From: Neospora caninum Liverpool
Lineage: Eukaryota; Apicomplexa; Conoidasida; Eucoccidiorida; Sarcocystidae
Assembly: GCF_000208865.1 (NCBI RefSeq)
Contig: NC_018385.1
Location: forward strand, 1,780,724-1,844,723
Direction: 5' to 3'
Length of the DNA: 64,000 bases
The position numbers were made by a program, and so were the translations under genes. The notes under the pieces are model-generated. The model had not been told where the DNA came from. It saw nothing but the letters and a program-made list of their open reading frames with translations, and made no database searches. This document shows, one piece after another, positions 12,343 through 22,613 of the stretch. Numbering within the stretch: position 1 is the stretch's first letter; each line of letters opens with the position of its first letter.

Positions 12343-14040
12343 TCATAGTTGCGGTTCACCTGGTTGGTCGTACTGACGCAGTGCAGAGGAAATCATTTCT
12401 CCTATCTCTTGGAACTGCGGAGTATCCATCGCTTGCAAAGCGAGCAGGCGTTGCGTGGGCGAAGGGTTGAGAAACATGTAAATGAGGGTTTTAACTGGTT
12501 CCGGCACCCGTCGGCATGTTTGAAAAAGGTATTCGATGCTGTAGGTCGACCCTTCACCGGTGTGTGGATAATTCCCGCACCATATCCAGAACAGTGTCGC
12601 TCCCAGACTCCAAGCATCCATTGCGTGCGTGTACCTGACTTTGGGAAGGCCAAGGAAGAGTACTCTGCGGACCACACGAGCCTCAGGCGCTGCAAAGTAC
12701 CAATTAGTCATCGGTTCTGCTTTCGTTCCAGCTTTAACCAGAGAGTCAAATTCACCAAGGTGCACGCTCCCACCATTTTTCACCGAAAAAGCATCTGGGG
12801 TGATCATACCATGCACAACGCCTTGGTCTTGAAGGATACCTACCAGTCTGATGGCCTGAACAGAGATCTGCAATCGAACATTGAAAAGTAAGTGGCGTTG
12901 TTCTGAAGATCCTTGGCACGCTGAGATTAAGTATTCGATTCGAGCTTGCGTTTGAGGAACCGGCAACAAGTAATTCAGTACCCAACGTCTCTCGTAATCC
13001 GAGGACGCCTCCTGAGATATCGGCTTCCCGGGGATCTTCATCAAATCGGCAGCGACCAAAAACCTTAGAAGCCTCTGAGCATGAATCGGGTTCCTCACCT
13101 TCGCAAACAAACCAGTGCACAATGCTTCGTTCTTCAGTTTAGCTATAACCCGTCTAGATGGCTTTTCACTGGTGGTGCCAACCTTTACACCAATCTTTTC
13201 TTGTGTCGCTACGTCTGTCGCTTCAAAAACAATTATTCCGGAAACCGCGTCGATACGTGGTCCTCTTACGAGTTGCCTATCCGGTTGGCCCAACTCCGAA
13301 GCTAGTGTCACAACCTGACCCTCAGCCCATAACTTCTGGGATACCATATCATCGACAGCAACGTCTAGCCGTGTCCCGACCTGGTTTTGGATTCCGGGAA
13401 TACTTTCTAATGCCTTGTGGAGGATGATGTCTCCACGCTCGCTGCCATGAAAATATAACGGATTCGTCTTGACATCCTCGGGCTCTTCGTCTGTAAAAAC
13501 GGGTCGTGGCTGGACTGGCCGCAATCGCCGGTACAATAGTGCAGCGGCAGCCGGTATGTCGTGTCGGAAAAATCTTACTCCACGCCTCCAGTGCTGAAGC
13601 AGCCTCGTACGTAGAGGAACTCGACGCGGCTGACCCTCTTCTTCCTCACCAGCTGATCCTCCTCTCCGCCTTCCTCGCCAACGCAGGCGCGCGAGTAACC
13701 TTCCGAAACGTGTGGGGGGCTGGGTCGGGGTCTCGGTCTCAGTCTGATTGTCTGCTTCGGATGGCACTTGCTCGACCTCTTCTTGCTCCAACCATGACCC
13801 CCCACGCTTGTCCTCCACTTGCTCCTCTGCGACAAAGTTGGCTTGCTCAGCAGAAGCGGTGCGATGTTCACCCACGAGACCTCCCACGGGACTGACACTC
13901 AAAGCTGCTTCCGAGTCATCCCAGGACTGAGGCAGCAGAATGCCAGCGCCTCGCTGTGCGTGGCAAAGTGCCAAGACAAGCAATGCCCCAGCTAGCCCGG
14001 CAAGACAATTAGACCTGACGGTACGAGCCGAATCTTCCAT
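12343..14040 (-). CDS. ROP2-family rhoptry pseudokinase, copy A (intact)
   Basis: Single-exon 565-aa protein in the size range of ROP2 proteins. Residues 12-32 form a signal peptide (CLAGLAGALLVLALCHAQRG). Residues 82-85 are SWLE, fitting the S-hydrophobic-X-E pro-rhoptry cleavage motif. Residues about 111-174 are arginine-rich amphipathic helices, which in this family bind the parasitophorous vacuole membrane. A kinase fold follows from about 250. The beta3 lysine is kept (GVKV, Lys286), but the catalytic HRD is HGM (410-412), DFG is GEF (429-431) and the glycine loop is degenerate. It is therefore a pseudokinase. APE (451-453) and DAWSLG (475-480) remain. The ATG at 14040 is chosen because it precedes the signal peptide; the frame is open 26 codons further, to 14118. 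It lies head-to-head with the truncated PI4K copy, whose start is 2.0 kb away. Orthology to ROP2A versus ROP8 cannot be assigned. Confidence 0.88.
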   Translation of the reverse strand: MEDSARTVRSNCLAGLAGALLVLALCHAQRGAGILLPQSWDDSEAALSVSPVGGLVGEHRTASAEQANFVAEEQVEDKRGGSWLEQEEVEQVPSEADNQTETETPTQPPTRFGRLLARLRWRGRRRGGSAGEEEEGQPRRVPLRTRLLQHWRRGVRFFRHDIPAAAALLYRRLRPVQPRPVFTDEEPEDVKTNPLYFHGSERGDIILHKALESIPGIQNQVGTRLDVAVDDMVSQKLWAEGQVVTLASELGQPDRQLVRGPRIDAVSGIIVFEATDVATQEKIGVKVGTTSEKPSRRVIAKLKNEALCTGLFAKVRNPIHAQRLLRFLVAADLMKIPGKPISQEASSDYERRWVLNYLLPVPQTQARIEYLISACQGSSEQRHLLFNVRLQISVQAIRLVGILQDQGVVHGMITPDAFSVKNGGSVHLGEFDSLVKAGTKAEPMTNWYFAAPEARVVRRVLFLGLPKVRYTHAMDAWSLGATLFWIWCGNYPHTGEGSTYSIEYLFQTCRRVPEPVKTLIYMFLNPSPTQRLLALQAMDTPQFQEIGEMISSALRQYDQPGEPQL

Positions 14041-16049
14041 GTTGATAAGCTGGGAAAATGGAAAAAGCGCTGTAAAGGGCGGGTCTAACACGTAGATTGG
14101 TAAAAAGTGGAGATCCAACCAGTGGAGTGAGTTCGAGCAGGAGGTCTGTCTCTCCTGGTTGGCTGCTAGTTACTGGCTTTTTAGCGTTTGATACCTCGCC
14201 CCCATGCGGTGACGCCTCCCTGGTGTGACCTGTGTATCGGCTTGTGTTCAGAGAAAGCCCGAGCGGGCGCTTGCGGCTGTAGCCCGAGGAGAGAGCTTGG
14301 TGGCCGTTTGGCGACTACTGCTTAGCAAAGGTCGTTCAGAAAAGAACAGCGGAGAGCCGCGAGAAAGCAGACTCCTGAGTGCCTTCGTAGAAACGGCGGG
14401 AGTACTCTTTGTGTCTGTCGTGGTACAGAGAAAGTAACTAAAATTCAGAAGGGAAAGTATTCCCTTCTGTGGAGGCTGTGTGCCGTGCCTTTGTAGCTCA
14501 CTTTTCCGTCTTTGGACTGCACACGTTCCCACTTTTCCGTCTTTGCCTCGCCTCCTTTCTCGTTCCTGCTTTGTTGGCATCTTAATCCTTAAAACTGTCC
14601 CGTTGGCTTTTCAGATCACTAGCCGAAAAAGCCATTTTCTCGTGGCTGCTACCGACTCTTCTCCGGGATGACGCGCGCGACACTAGGGGGAAGAAGGGAA
14701 ATCTGAGTAGTGAAAACGCGACTTGAGGCCGGAGAGGGAGGGGAGAGCAACGTGGAGAAACAGCGGACGATGTTCTGAACAGGAAAGTTAATGTATACTA
14801 ATTTCTAGTCGTGTCTTAATGTCGGTGGAGATGTCGATATTCAAGTCGTCCAGTTGCTTTTTCTCTTTCGTTTCAATCCTCGGGAAGCTCTCTCTCGTCT
14901 TGGTTCAGACGGCCTTTCTTTTTTGCATTTTTCTCTGCTGTGTGTTTGGAAATTCTGACTTCGCCCTTTAGTCGCCGTTCCAACAGAGGAATGAAAGCTG
15001 GGGAATCGATGTGTTGTGTGCTCGTAAGTTACTGGAACACAGAGACTCCGTCCCTCTCGCCCGTTGTCGTTGTTTTGCTTGCGAGTTCTCCGTCTTTTCT
15101 CGTGCACGACCCTCTTCGTTTCTCCTGTGTCTTTCTTTGTTTCGCACGTCATCCCCTGTCTTCTGCTAACTCAGTGCGATTCCTTCACCGTTATTGTGCT
15201 TGGTAGACCACACCAGCATGACGTCTGCCTCCAAGCTCTTCAGTTTTTTTTTCGCTGGTTGAGTCCGTCTCGTTTTTCATCGTTTGCTGCCTCCTCAGTC
15301 ATTTAGTTCTCCTCGATTGAGTGAGCGTTGCTCGTTTCCGACAAGTTCTTTCCGTTCGTTAGAAGCAACGCGTTTTTTGTCGGGTGGGAAGGCGGCGTCT
15401 GGCGTTCTTTCTGGGTCTCTTTGCGGTCGTCCTGTCCGTTGTCTTTTTGCCATATGTCCGTTTCGCGGCTCTGCCGACTCTTTTGTCGCTCTGTTTTCTT
15501 CTGCGGGCTGCTTCCAGCCCCCTCCCTTTCACATTCGAACCCTTTTTCCTCAGCAGCCTGCACTGTCGTGTATTGTCTTTCCTTGACTAATTCTCTCGTT
15601 TCTCGCCGCCTTTCTTTCAGGGCGACTTCTGCTTTTGTCTGATGACACACGACGAAAAAATTCACTCGTTCTCCTTGAACTGCTGCGTTTTTTCCGCCTA
15701 CTGCTGTGTCTGCTTCTCGCGGCACTAGAAGACCGCGGACGCACACGGCTGCTCCCGAAGCTGCTGTTCACCCGTTTAACGCTCTTCTTTTTCATCCCTC
15801 GTCGATATCTCGTCTGTCTTCTTGCATCGTTCTCGAGGATTTCCAGGTTCAGTTGAAGGTTTCCGTCTAGGGCGTCCTGGACTCCGTCCAGGGTCGCAGG
15901 GTGTCGGGGTGTCCATCAGGATCTCCGGAGAGTTACGTTTTTCTTTTCCACCTTCTCGTTCAATGGGTACGGAGTTGCTTCTGTGATTTCTGCGGGGGAG
16001 TGTTTTGTCCTCCACACTAGTGGCTTCTGTCACAGCGGGAAGCCACACC
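14041..16049. promoter_or_regulatory. Divergent intergenic region, ROP-A / truncated PI4K
   Basis: About 2.0 kb between the ROP-A start on the - strand and the PI4K-like start on the + strand. It is nearly identical to 29845-31853, which sits between ROP-A' and the full PI4K, and it has almost the same length. It must hold both 5' UTRs and promoters. I could not identify defined promoter motifs in it. Several pyrimidine-rich open frames here are not credible genes. Confidence 0.6.
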
Positions 16050-19000
16050 ATGGCATCACTATCCTCGTCCACAGCAACAGAGCGTGTGATACTGTCTTCG
16101 TCTTCTCCTTTTTCTCCCGTCCTTCCTCCTGCCGCTTCCGACGAAGCGCTCTTCTCTCCTGAGCTCTCCTGTAGCCGCCAGCCTGCGTCCCCCGCTTCGC
16201 TTCCTCGCGCGTCGCCCGAGGCGTGTGCGGCGAAAGAGTTCCCTGGAGCGCCCAACTCCACGCTGAGCGGCTCCTCTCCTCTCTCAGGGAGTCCAAGTTC
16301 CTCGAGCCTGTCGATTCTCGACGATGACGCAGCCGGAGTCTTAGAGGCAACAGCGGCGTTCCTCGTAGCTTCTCCGGATTCCGACGCCCCCCGTGGCGAT
16401 TCCTCTTCCAGCACATCTACGCCGCCGCCCCAGTGTCCCTGCCAAGAGCCTCTCAGACCGTTTCACGCGAGCGCGGTCCGTGTCGAGGAAACGAGCGACA
16501 GCAGCTCGACGGGACCCCCGAGACCCGGTCCGGGTGTCGCGGGAAGTGCCTCGATGTCGGCAAACAGCAAAATGGAGGGTTTCGAGATCAGCGGGACTTC
16601 TCTCGCTGGCGGACGCGACGCCACAGAGTGGAAGCACGTGCCGACCCAAACGAAGGAAGAACAGACAGCTCGGTTTGCGTCTCGGGAGACAGACCGAGCG
16701 CCTTCTCCGTCGGAGGATTCCCAGAGGTCGTCTGTTTCTTCGCCGCAACCTTCACGTCCTTCGTCTTCTCCCGAGCACGGGAATCCAAACGCGTCGGAAA
16801 TCTGTCCCCCACAAGACACGCCACCCTCGCTTCCTGCCTCGGCGAGCGGCCCCGAGGCACCCAGCGCAGCTGGGTCTCAGAGAGACTGGACGACTCGAAC
16901 AGCAGACAGGGGCAGGGACAGATCTCGCATCTGAGGGCGCCAAGAGCACTGCACAGGAGACTGCGCTCGAAGCCTCCACGATTTCGAAAGACGATCGCCC
17001 GCGTTCGTCTGCCTCGTCGTCTTCGTCTTCCCTGGGGTCGTCTGCGAGTTTGGTCAGAGTGTTGAGCTCGAGCAGCTCGAGTTTGGGGCGCAGGGGCGAC
17101 GAGGGCAGCCTTCTGCGGCTCTTTCAGTCCGATTACTTTGACGCGTACTTCCACATGTACTACTTGTTTCACAGGCAGGAACCGGGCGTCCACGAATACT
17201 TGGTGAATCTGCTGTACGTGAAGCGAACAGACGAAGACATCATCTTCTACCTCCCGCAACTCGTCCAGCTCTCGCTGGTCCGCTTCAAAACCTCGTCGCT
17301 TCACCGCTTTCTCCTCGACAAAGCGAGCAAAAGCATGCACCTTGCTCTCATGGCGTCTTGGCTCTACCAGTCAATGGTGGAGGACAAAGTAGCAGGTGCG
17401 GAGCCAGAGAGGGGCTGGGAGAGACGCGGAAACGGCGAAAAATCGGCGACGCCAGAGTCTCGAGTTCTGACGAGCAGACACGACAGAATGGATGGAGCCG
17501 TATTTGTCCGATGCCTTCTTTCCCTGCTTTGTCGTTGGTGTCTATGTCGCACAGTTGGCGCCCAGCTCCGTTTCCTAAAACGCAAAGCCAAAGAGCTAAA
17601 GCACGAGTCTACACCTCTTCTTTCCAGGTGCGGCTGCTGCGTTTTTTTTCAGGTTTGGAAGAGCCGGCGCAGAAGATGACGCAGGAGGTGGAAATGGCCG
17701 TTGTGAATTGCAAACCGCTCGGCGCAGGAACACAGCAAAGCGGATGGGGTCGGAAGGAAGAGATGGAAGAACAGGGACATGGCGATCGAGGAGAGGAGAG
17801 AAGACGCAACTCCGAAAATGAGTTCGCCGTTGATCTTTTCAAAAGACGTAAGTGGGAAAAAGGAGAGCGGGGGGATGTAAGGGAAGAGAGCGCAAGTGAA
17901 GGGAAGAAAGAAAAGGCCATGGGCAGGATGCACAGACAGGCTCCTCGGGTCCTCATCGTTTCTTCCACCTGGTGGACAGCCGCTGCGTCATGCCCTGCAC
18001 ATTGGCCTCTCCTTCAACTTGCTCCACTTCCGTTGATCCTTTTTTCCTCATGACGCTCGTTTCTAGGTCTGCCCCGCCCTCGTCTCTACCCCGTCCCCCC
18101 TCCATGTGCGTCGGCAAGTGCTGCTTCTCCCTGCCGGGGGCTGCCGTGTTCGACTCCTCTTTCCTGCTTCCTCCGCCGCTTCCCCTTTTCCCTCTTGCTG
18201 TGGGTCTATTCCCGTGGTCCTGTTTTCCTCGATGCTGTCTTTTTCTTCGGCTTCTTCGCGACTTTGGGCACGTGACGGCGCGCGTCGCCAAAACTGCCCT
18301 TGGCCACGCCAGAAGGACCGAATTCAAAATTGAAGTTATTTTTGCATCCTGGTACTTTCCAGAAATCCTTAACGCTACAGGTTTACAGCCAGTTAGTCAA
18401 ATGGTAAATGAAATATCCTTGTTCTCCAGAGGCGCCAAGACGCGCCAGTGTGTGAACTCAGTCACGGGGTCTTTCACGTGAAAAACGTTTTGTTTTGGCT
18501 TTCGCTCAGGACGCATCGTGCAACTGATCCGCCAACATCAGCATGCGCTCCACGAGTCCCATAGCGCAAAGGCTTGTTCCTCCGCGCCTTCGTCGCCTCT
18601 CCTACCGGGTGCTCTCTCCGCGGCGCCCAGTGAAACTCAGAGGGTGGCGACAGCCAGCTAAAGGGACGAAGGCAGGCCCTCCAGTGCTCTTTCGTCTCCG
18701 CATTCTTCCTCTTTGTCCGAGACGTGTGAGTCTGTCCGTGGTCCGAGTTCGCGCGACGAGCACTCGCCTCCACTGACTGTCGATTCAGAGGCTGCAGCTA
18801 CGTCGCGTCTCTCTCAATCGTCAGATTCCGCATCGTCTTTCCCGTCTCCCGATGCGTCTGCGCGGCGCACGGCAGCTCCCTCGCTGCCTGTCTCGGCCTG
18901 TCCTGTGTCGCCTTCCTCAGCCGCGGGGTTTGCCCGCGGGCCTCTGCGGCGGCCCACGCTGTCTTCGGGCGCTCTGCGTCCGCGCATTCCCGAGAGCCTG

Positions 19001-19594
19001 CGCCACTTGACGGGTCCGACGACGATGTCAGGGGCGAAGGTGAAGTTGCCGTCGGTCTACGGGAAGCTGGGGAATCCCCTCGCTCTCTCCACGCTACAGC
19101 TGCTGCCCTTTTCGAGCACGGGCGCGGTGTCGCGACGCGAGGCGCGAGAGAAGGTGCGCAGCGGGGGGAGGTGTGAAGGCGCAGAGGAAGAGGCAAGTGG
19201 CGCAGGGGACAGGAATCGAGACGCGCCGGCAGGTCGGGAGGCGACGGGACCGAACGGCCGCAGCCTGGAAGAAGCGCAGGGGGACCGGGAAGACGAAGGC
19301 GGCGACGGGAGTGCGGACTGGGAAAGCGACGGACGGGAAATGGAAGAAGAACTCCAGCAGTTTATTATGAAACAGCGACGGTGTGACTACTTCAACACGT
19401 TGAACCACTTCATTTCTCTTCTCATCGATGTCTCCAACGCCCTGGCTCTCGAACCGGATCGGTCGCTGCGGTAAGGCATATCGACCCCCCCCAACTTCTG
19501 TCTGTGCACCGTCTCGCGTTCCGTCTCTTGCTGTTCTCTCTCGGGGTTTCTCAGAGTGCTGCTTCTCTCTCCGCGGACGTTCTCGCCTTCTCGC
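16050..19594 (+). pseudogene. Truncated duplicate of the PI4-kinase III beta gene (exons 1-3)
   Basis: Near-identical copy of the 5' part of the PI4K at 31854-35400. It carries exon 1 (16050-17388), exon 2 (17628-17847), exon 3 (18510-19470) and the start of intron 3. It has the N-terminal low-complexity region and the helical PIK/LKU segment ([20 protein letters not shown]) but no catalytic domain. Two lesions are seen. A 2-bp deletion near 16878 (TCTCAGAG against TCTCACAGAG) shifts frame and leads to a stop at 16932-16934. A TCA-to-TAA change at 18659-18661 adds a nonsense codon in exon 3. The copy ends abruptly at 19594, where array repeat DNA begins. It retains a full copy of the divergent promoter, so it may be transcribed, but it cannot make a lipid kinase. 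Confidence 0.88.
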
Positions 19595-20828
19595 CTATTA
19601 GCAGCCAACACATTTGTAGCGCTGAACGAAACAAGCCTCCGAGTTTGTTTCGGACATCAATTGAGAAGGCATGTTCGCGCACTCTCGAACCTCAAGCATT
19701 ATACTAAAACGACCCGACCGCGGCAATTCCAGCTAGCTCTATCTTTTACCACAACTCGAGTCTCAGCTACAATTTCGTAATCACAGATACCAAGTGCGGG
19801 GCATGACCGTCAAGGAACCTCAAAACGGTGACATCAGAGCCCGATGCCGCAATCATTCTTTTGGCCTTCGTATTACCGCCAGTTCACGCCATCTGCCGCT
19901 CCACTTCTACGCAGCAGTATGCTTCTTGACCTTCTTACTACTGGGTTTCCCAAAGTCGTCGAAGCCGATGCCCAACTCTCTAACATCATGGTCGTCGCTG
20001 CCAACACGCACAGTCTCTCATCTCTTATCGCGAACCCCTATCATCGACTCGCCACCAGTCCACACTACATTCCGTTGTTCCCCCACTACATGTGACTTCC
20101 ATCTGTCCTCCTCTACATCCGTGAATGGCAGGAGCCGACCCGACATACACGGCCATGCTACCGATCTCCTCACCACGAAGAACCGCTACTCTCCGCTGAC
20201 GCTACTCTCCGCTGACGCTTCTCTCCGCTGGCGCTGCTCTCGCGACTTCTCCATCTGTCTGCACGCAGACTCCGAGGCGAAGGTGCGCATTTCAAGCAAG
20301 GCACACCCGCTCCAACAAGGGCAACACGGGTCTCCGTTATGCTTTACCGTTACAATAATTTCCGCTTTCGTACTCGATATTCCGTGTGCCTTGTGTGTCC
20401 CCAAAAGCATCAATCAGTGTTAGGGGCTGCACCGCCAGAAGGGCAGCGGCGTGGCACGCGTTCAGAATCCACATTCGTGAATGCCACTCATGGTGGAAAC
20501 TACACAGAGGCGAAGCCGGACCTCGGCCACGCACGGCGCTGATGTGCCCGAAAGAACCTCCGATCTCCCCTTCCCCCCCTCCAACTGCGCCGTCGACGAA
20601 GCTACACACACTGGAAAAGACGGCTGACCACAAGGACTGCAGCTGCAGCATTTGCAGGCGATCACGCGCATCTCCTCTCAACACGTCTGCCAACTGCTAC
20701 TATGTCTGCAGCATCGCCTCAGCCAGAAAATACATTACACTGTTTCAAAACACATACGAAAAAACGGTGGTTTCGGCAAAACGGACGCCGGCGATTCCAA
20801 AATCTGCGGTAACCTCCCCTCGGAGATC
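19588..20828. repeat. ROP unit 3' flank (copy serving ROP-B), starting at the duplication junction
   Basis: Matches the other 3' flank copies but starts abruptly at TTCTCGC (19588-19594), shared with the end of the PI4K copy. Contains a 3-unit minisatellite (20184-20231). The part of the flank that normally lies to its left (as in 23721-23807) is missing here. Confidence 0.85.
20184..20231. repeat. 16-bp minisatellite, 3 units
   Basis: Same CGCTACTCTCCGCTGR unit as at 11556, with only three copies here. Confidence 0.85.
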
Positions 20829-22613
20829 CTATAGCCTCGTGTCCTCCGTTTCATCTACGCCGTCGTCGCCTTGAGTCGTTCCCGAAGTTGGCAAATCACC
20901 CTTTCCCCATAGTTTCGGTTCACCTTGTTGGTCGTATTGATTCAACACAGAGGAAATCATTTCTTTGATGTTTTCGAACTGCGGAGTCTCTGTCGCTTGG
21001 AGAGGAAGAAGGCGGTCTTCCGGATCGTGTCGTAGGAACCCCTCCAGCAGAAATTTCACTGGCTCCGACAATTCAATGTTTCTGCAGCGTTTAAAAATCC
21101 ATTCGGTGCCGCCCAAAGGCGCCGACTCGGTATCAGGAAGGTCCTCGCACCAGATCCAGTGTATCGCCAAACCCACTGCCCATGCATCAAATGCATATCT
21201 CTTGTGCTTCCTTGGATCATAAGAACGGCCCTGTCTTGACGGGTCAGTGGTTTCCGGTGGCTCAAATCCTCGACCGAAGGTAAATTCCGAATATTCACCT
21301 TCTTTCACCATATACCTCAACTTACCCAAGAACACGGCTCCGTTCTTCTGTATGAAGATACTACTCATTTGCAAATTTCCATGCACGACACCGTGGTGGT
21401 GCAGGCTGGCCGCCAGTTTTATGACCTGAACAGTGAGCTGCAGCCGAGCATGGATCGCGAGGTTGCTGTTTACATCAGATGATCTCGACAAGCCCTCTAT
21501 AAGCGAGATAAGATTAGTTTGCATCAGGGGATACAAAAAGTATCGGTTCACGATCCAAATGCGACTCTGCCCTACGAGGCCCCGGCGCGACAGGCGTGTT
21601 AGTCGGGCCCTCACTATATCGGTGGGAACCAGCAATCTCATGTACGTCTGAGCTTGCTTTGGGTTTTTGATGTTTGGAAACAAGTTGATGCACAGTACCT
21701 CGTCGCGCAGCCCTTCAATATCCATGGCAGACGGTTTCTCCGTAAAATATGGAACACTCACAGCGAGCGTTTCTCCCGTCTCTCGGTCTGTGGCTTCAAA
21801 CACGATAGCCGATGGACCTTTGCCGAGCATTCGCCCTCTTATCAGCGTCCGTGAAGGCTCGCCTAGTTCCGAGACGACGCTAAAGTGCTTCTGATTACGC
21901 CACAACATCCTGGAGACCAAATCATCGTATGCCGAGGCTTCCCTGTAGATGATTGGCTGCCCCGCTTCCGGAATACGTTTAAACAGTTCCTCAAGTATGA
22001 CGTCTCCGCTATCTCTGCCATGATAATACATAGGATTCGTCTCTACATCCGACGGCACCTCGTCAACTGGAAACAGACGTGGCTGGCCTGGTCGCAGTCG
22101 CCTGTACAATCGTGCAGCGGCAGCCGGTATGTCGTGTCGGAGAAATCTTACTCCACGCTTCAAGTGCTGAAGCAGCCTCGTACGTAGAGGAACTCGACGC
22201 CTCTGCTGCTCTTGTGCCGCACCAGCTGATCCCCCTCTCCCCCTTCCTCGCCAACGCAGGCGCGCGAGTAACCTTCCGAAACGTGTGGAGGACTGGGTCC
22301 CGGGCTCTGCGTCGGTCTGGTTTTGTGCTTCGGATGGCACTTGCTCGACCTCTTCTTGCTGCAACCATGAACCCCCACGCTTGTCCTCCACTTGCTCCTC
22401 TGCGACAAAGTTGGCTTGCTCAGCAGAAGCGGTGCGATGTTCACCCATGAGACCTCCCACGGGACTGACACTCAAAGCTGCTTCCGAGTCATCCCAGGAC
22501 TGAGGCAGCAGAATGCCAGCGCCTCGCTGTGCGTGGCAAAGTGCCAAGACAAGCAATGCCCCAGCTAGCCGGACAAGACAGGACGACGGTCCGACAGACG
22601 CAGACTGTTCCAT
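20829..22613 (-). CDS. ROP2-family rhoptry pseudokinase, copy B (intact)
   Basis: Single-exon 594-aa protein. Residues 1-180 are nearly the same as in ROP-A: signal peptide at 10-32 and arginine-rich amphipathic helices at about 111-174. The kinase-like half is much more diverged. Position 85 is Gln (SWLQ), where ROP-A has Glu, so the maturation motif is altered. The kinase fold begins near 250. The glycine loop is partly kept (GKGPSA, 264-269). The beta3 lysine is Ser286 (AVSV), HRD is HGN (411-413), and DFG is GKL (430-432). Phosphotransfer is therefore very unlikely. DAWAVG (476-481) marks the F helix. The protein runs 26 residues past the end of ROP-A, because Trp569 stands where ROP-A and ROP-A' have TGA. 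The upstream flank is a B-type promoter block, not the PI4K-shared one. N. caninum NcROP2Fam-1 is a described family member, but identity with it was not tested. Confidence 0.88.
   Translation of the reverse strand: MEQSASVGPSSCLVRLAGALLVLALCHAQRGAGILLPQSWDDSEAALSVSPVGGLMGEHRTASAEQANFVAEEQVEDKRGGSWLQQEEVEQVPSEAQNQTDAEPGTQSSTRFGRLLARLRWRGRGRGGSAGAAQEQQRRRVPLRTRLLQHLKRGVRFLRHDIPAAAARLYRRLRPGQPRLFPVDEVPSDVETNPMYYHGRDSGDVILEELFKRIPEAGQPIIYREASAYDDLVSRMLWRNQKHFSVVSELGEPSRTLIRGRMLGKGPSAIVFEATDRETGETLAVSVPYFTEKPSAMDIEGLRDEVLCINLFPNIKNPKQAQTYMRLLVPTDIVRARLTRLSRRGLVGQSRIWIVNRYFLYPLMQTNLISLIEGLSRSSDVNSNLAIHARLQLTVQVIKLAASLHHHGVVHGNLQMSSIFIQKNGAVFLGKLRYMVKEGEYSEFTFGRGFEPPETTDPSRQGRSYDPRKHKRYAFDAWAVGLAIHWIWCEDLPDTESAPLGGTEWIFKRCRNIELSEPVKFLLEGFLRHDPEDRLLPLQATETPQFENIKEMISSVLNQYDQQGEPKLWGKGDLPTSGTTQGDDGVDETEDTRL

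Noticed and set aside
16393..17679. 428-codon frame in the truncated PI4K region, suggesting a separate Arg-rich protein
   Set aside because: Its first part is an out-of-frame reading of exon 1. It becomes PI4K-like only after the 2-bp deletion, so it is a by-product of the frameshift.
17358..18053. 231-codon frame in the truncated PI4K copy (also 33164-33859 in the full gene)
   Set aside because: It merges exon 2 of the PI4K with intron on both sides. The exon boundaries explain it.
19794..20874. Recurrent + strand frames of 145-209 and 162 codons in every ROP 3' flank
   Set aside because: They recur because the flank is duplicated, and they cross a minisatellite whose unit count differs between copies. 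They lie on the strand opposite the ROP gene and show no domain or start context.
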